Positions 41,178-41,799 of a stretch of 41,799 nucleotides of DNA are shown in pieces. The translations under genes were made by a program, and so were the position numbers. Each line of letters begins with the position of its first letter. Within the stretch, counting starts at the first letter, position 1. A model generated the notes under the pieces. It saw nothing but the letters and a program-made list of their open reading frames with translations, searched no databases and was not told the origin of the DNA. Source of the DNA: JBCBTD01 sp039818825 (GTDB taxonomy: Bacteria; Pseudomonadota; Alphaproteobacteria; Geminicoccales; Geminicoccaceae); NCBI GenBank assembly GCA_039818825.1, contig JBCBTD010000035.1, positions 1 through 41,799 on the forward strand. Direction: 5' to 3'.

Positions 41178-41630
41178 TCAACGGGTGAGCGCGTGGATCA
41201 GGGCACCGGCGAGGCAGACCAGCACCCCCGCCGTCAGCGGCCCACGGAGAACGGGGTACCAGCGCGGCGCCAGGCCATCGCGGACCAAGCGGAAGTCGAC
41301 CCGCAACACCAGGGCGAATGCGACCATCAGAAACGCGAACGGCCAAGGGAACGGAGTCAGCGCACCGACCCACGCGATCAACGCCGGCGCCACCGACAGC
41401 GCCAGCACCCGCCAGGTCCGATCGGCCGCCATCTCGCCGAGAATGCCGAAGCCCCATTGCACGCCGCCCACGAAGCTGGCGATCGCAAGGCCGTAGGCGA
41501 TCAGCACGGCGTTCAGGAACGGGGCGTACACCGACGGCGCGAGCCACAAGGCGATGCTCGGCAAAACGAAAGGGACGAGGCCGGCAAAACCGAGGATGGC
41601 TGCCGCTGGCGGCACCGTGGTCGAGGACAT
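41178..41630 (-). CDS. DUF3429 membrane protein
   Basis: The 150-residue product has about four membrane helices. It starts with ILGFAGLVPFVLPSIALWLAP, then has AYGLAIASFVGGVQWGFG, which is typical of DUF3429, and ends with RGPLTAGVLVCLAGALIHALT. Its function is unknown. The ATG at 41630 has GGGAG seven bases upstream. It begins 14 bp after the stop of the nucleoside hydrolase gene and is likely co-transcribed with it. It converges with the DUF2256 gene. Confidence 0.9.
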   Translation of the reverse strand: MSSTTVPPAAAILGFAGLVPFVLPSIALWLAPSVYAPFLNAVLIAYGLAIASFVGGVQWGFGILGEMAADRTWRVLALSVAPALIAWVGALTPFPWPFAFLMVAFALVLRVDFRLVRDGLAPRWYPVLRGPLTAGVLVCLAGALIHALTR

Positions 41631-41644
41631 CGCGCGCTCCCGGA

Positions 41645-41799
41645 TCAAGGCAAGCGGCCGAGGGCCGCCGTCAGCAGGTCGAAAAAGCCGTCGGCGTCGA
41701 CGCCGTCGAGTACCCGGCAATTGGGCGGCTGGCCGGTGGTGCCGCGCCAGTCAACGACGGTGCGGCCGGCACAGACGCCTTCGGTGACCACCTCGACGA
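41645..41799 (-). CDS. Nucleoside hydrolase, C-terminal 50 residues (5' part beyond the window)
   Basis: Only the last 50 codons are in the window. The frame reads RTVVDWRGTTGQPPN, then a VDADGFFDLLTAAL ending. This matches the C-terminus of inosine-uridine-preferring nucleoside hydrolases, where a G.TVVDW...PN motif is followed by a D..F..LL helix. Such enzymes split ribonucleosides into base and ribose. The catalytic Asp cluster lies outside the window, so activity and substrate cannot be judged. Confidence 0.8.
   Translation of the reverse strand, partial: VEVVTEGVCAGRTVVDWRGTTGQPPNCRVLDGVDADGFFDLLTAALGRLP

Noticed and set aside
1..41799. CRISPR arrays, tRNA or rRNA genes, insertion sequences, attachment sites and origins
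   Set aside because: No direct-repeat arrays, terminal inverted repeats with a transposase, tRNA-like cloverleaf or rRNA-like sequence was noticed on reading. A dedicated scan with tRNAscan-SE and ISfinder would be needed to exclude very short or degenerate cases.

Overview
The window is high-GC, densely packed bacterial chromosome and looks like an alphaproteobacterium, possibly Rhodospirillales or a relative. Three things suggest this: the yajC-secD-secF-Mth938 gene order, a phasin gene preceded by a CTGC-N3-GCAA inverted repeat of the kind bound by the alphaproteobacterial regulator PhaR, and an NDUFAF6-like squalene/phytoene-synthase-fold protein. The order-level placement is inference. 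No rRNA, tRNA, CRISPR array, transposase, integrase or prophage block was seen. Many genes start with GTG or TTG behind a strong GGAGG-type ribosome binding site, so several starts given here are shorter than the longest open frame.

Layout. 1-3389 (minus): an envelope cassette of a four-helix membrane protein, a lipoprotein and an amidase cut by the left edge. 3465-5593: a TusA-like sulfur carrier protein diverging from mobB, then a degenerate glycosyltransferase-like protein. 5616-10905: a mandelate-racemase-type enzyme and PHA synthase (minus), then a GMC oxidoreductase and the phasin (plus), with a putative PhaR operator and a clear terminator. 10954-14836: a SnoaL-like protein, an AceE-type thiamine enzyme and a GGCT-like protein. 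14806-18130 (minus): an overlapping operon of adenylate cyclase, BASS-like transporter and DUF924 protein. 18214-22040: purB, a D,D-carboxypeptidase with a SPOR domain, and a NodB-type deacetylase. 22140-25974 (minus): a PAS protein and an OmpR/EnvZ-type two-component pair. 26047-33506: a DUF815 ATPase diverging from yajC-secD-secF-Mth938, then an acyl-CoA ligase, sodB and the NDUFAF6-like gene. 33612-37824: a VIT-family metal transporter, korB, korA and a gamma-carbonic anhydrase. 37921-41799: a DapA-family enzyme, a small secreted protein, a photolyase/cryptochrome with a coupled DUF2256 zinc-ribbon gene, a DUF3429 membrane protein and the 3' end of a nucleoside hydrolase gene.

How the genes work together. 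Most are housekeeping or central metabolism: protein export (YajC, SecD, SecF), carbon storage (PhaC, PhaP), purine synthesis (PurB), peptidoglycan trimming (DacA-like), 2-oxoacid oxidation (KorAB), oxidative and light-damage defence (SodB, photolyase) and molybdenum cofactor maturation (MobB, perhaps the TusA-like protein). Regulation is visible in the PhaR-type operator, the cAMP-producing cyclase and the EnvZ/OmpR-like pair. The best candidates for undescribed biology are the left-edge cassette, which has the parts list of a lysis or cell-wall-remodelling module, the kinase with a His/Asp-rich sensor loop and an altered H-box, and the coupled photolyase-DUF2256 pair.
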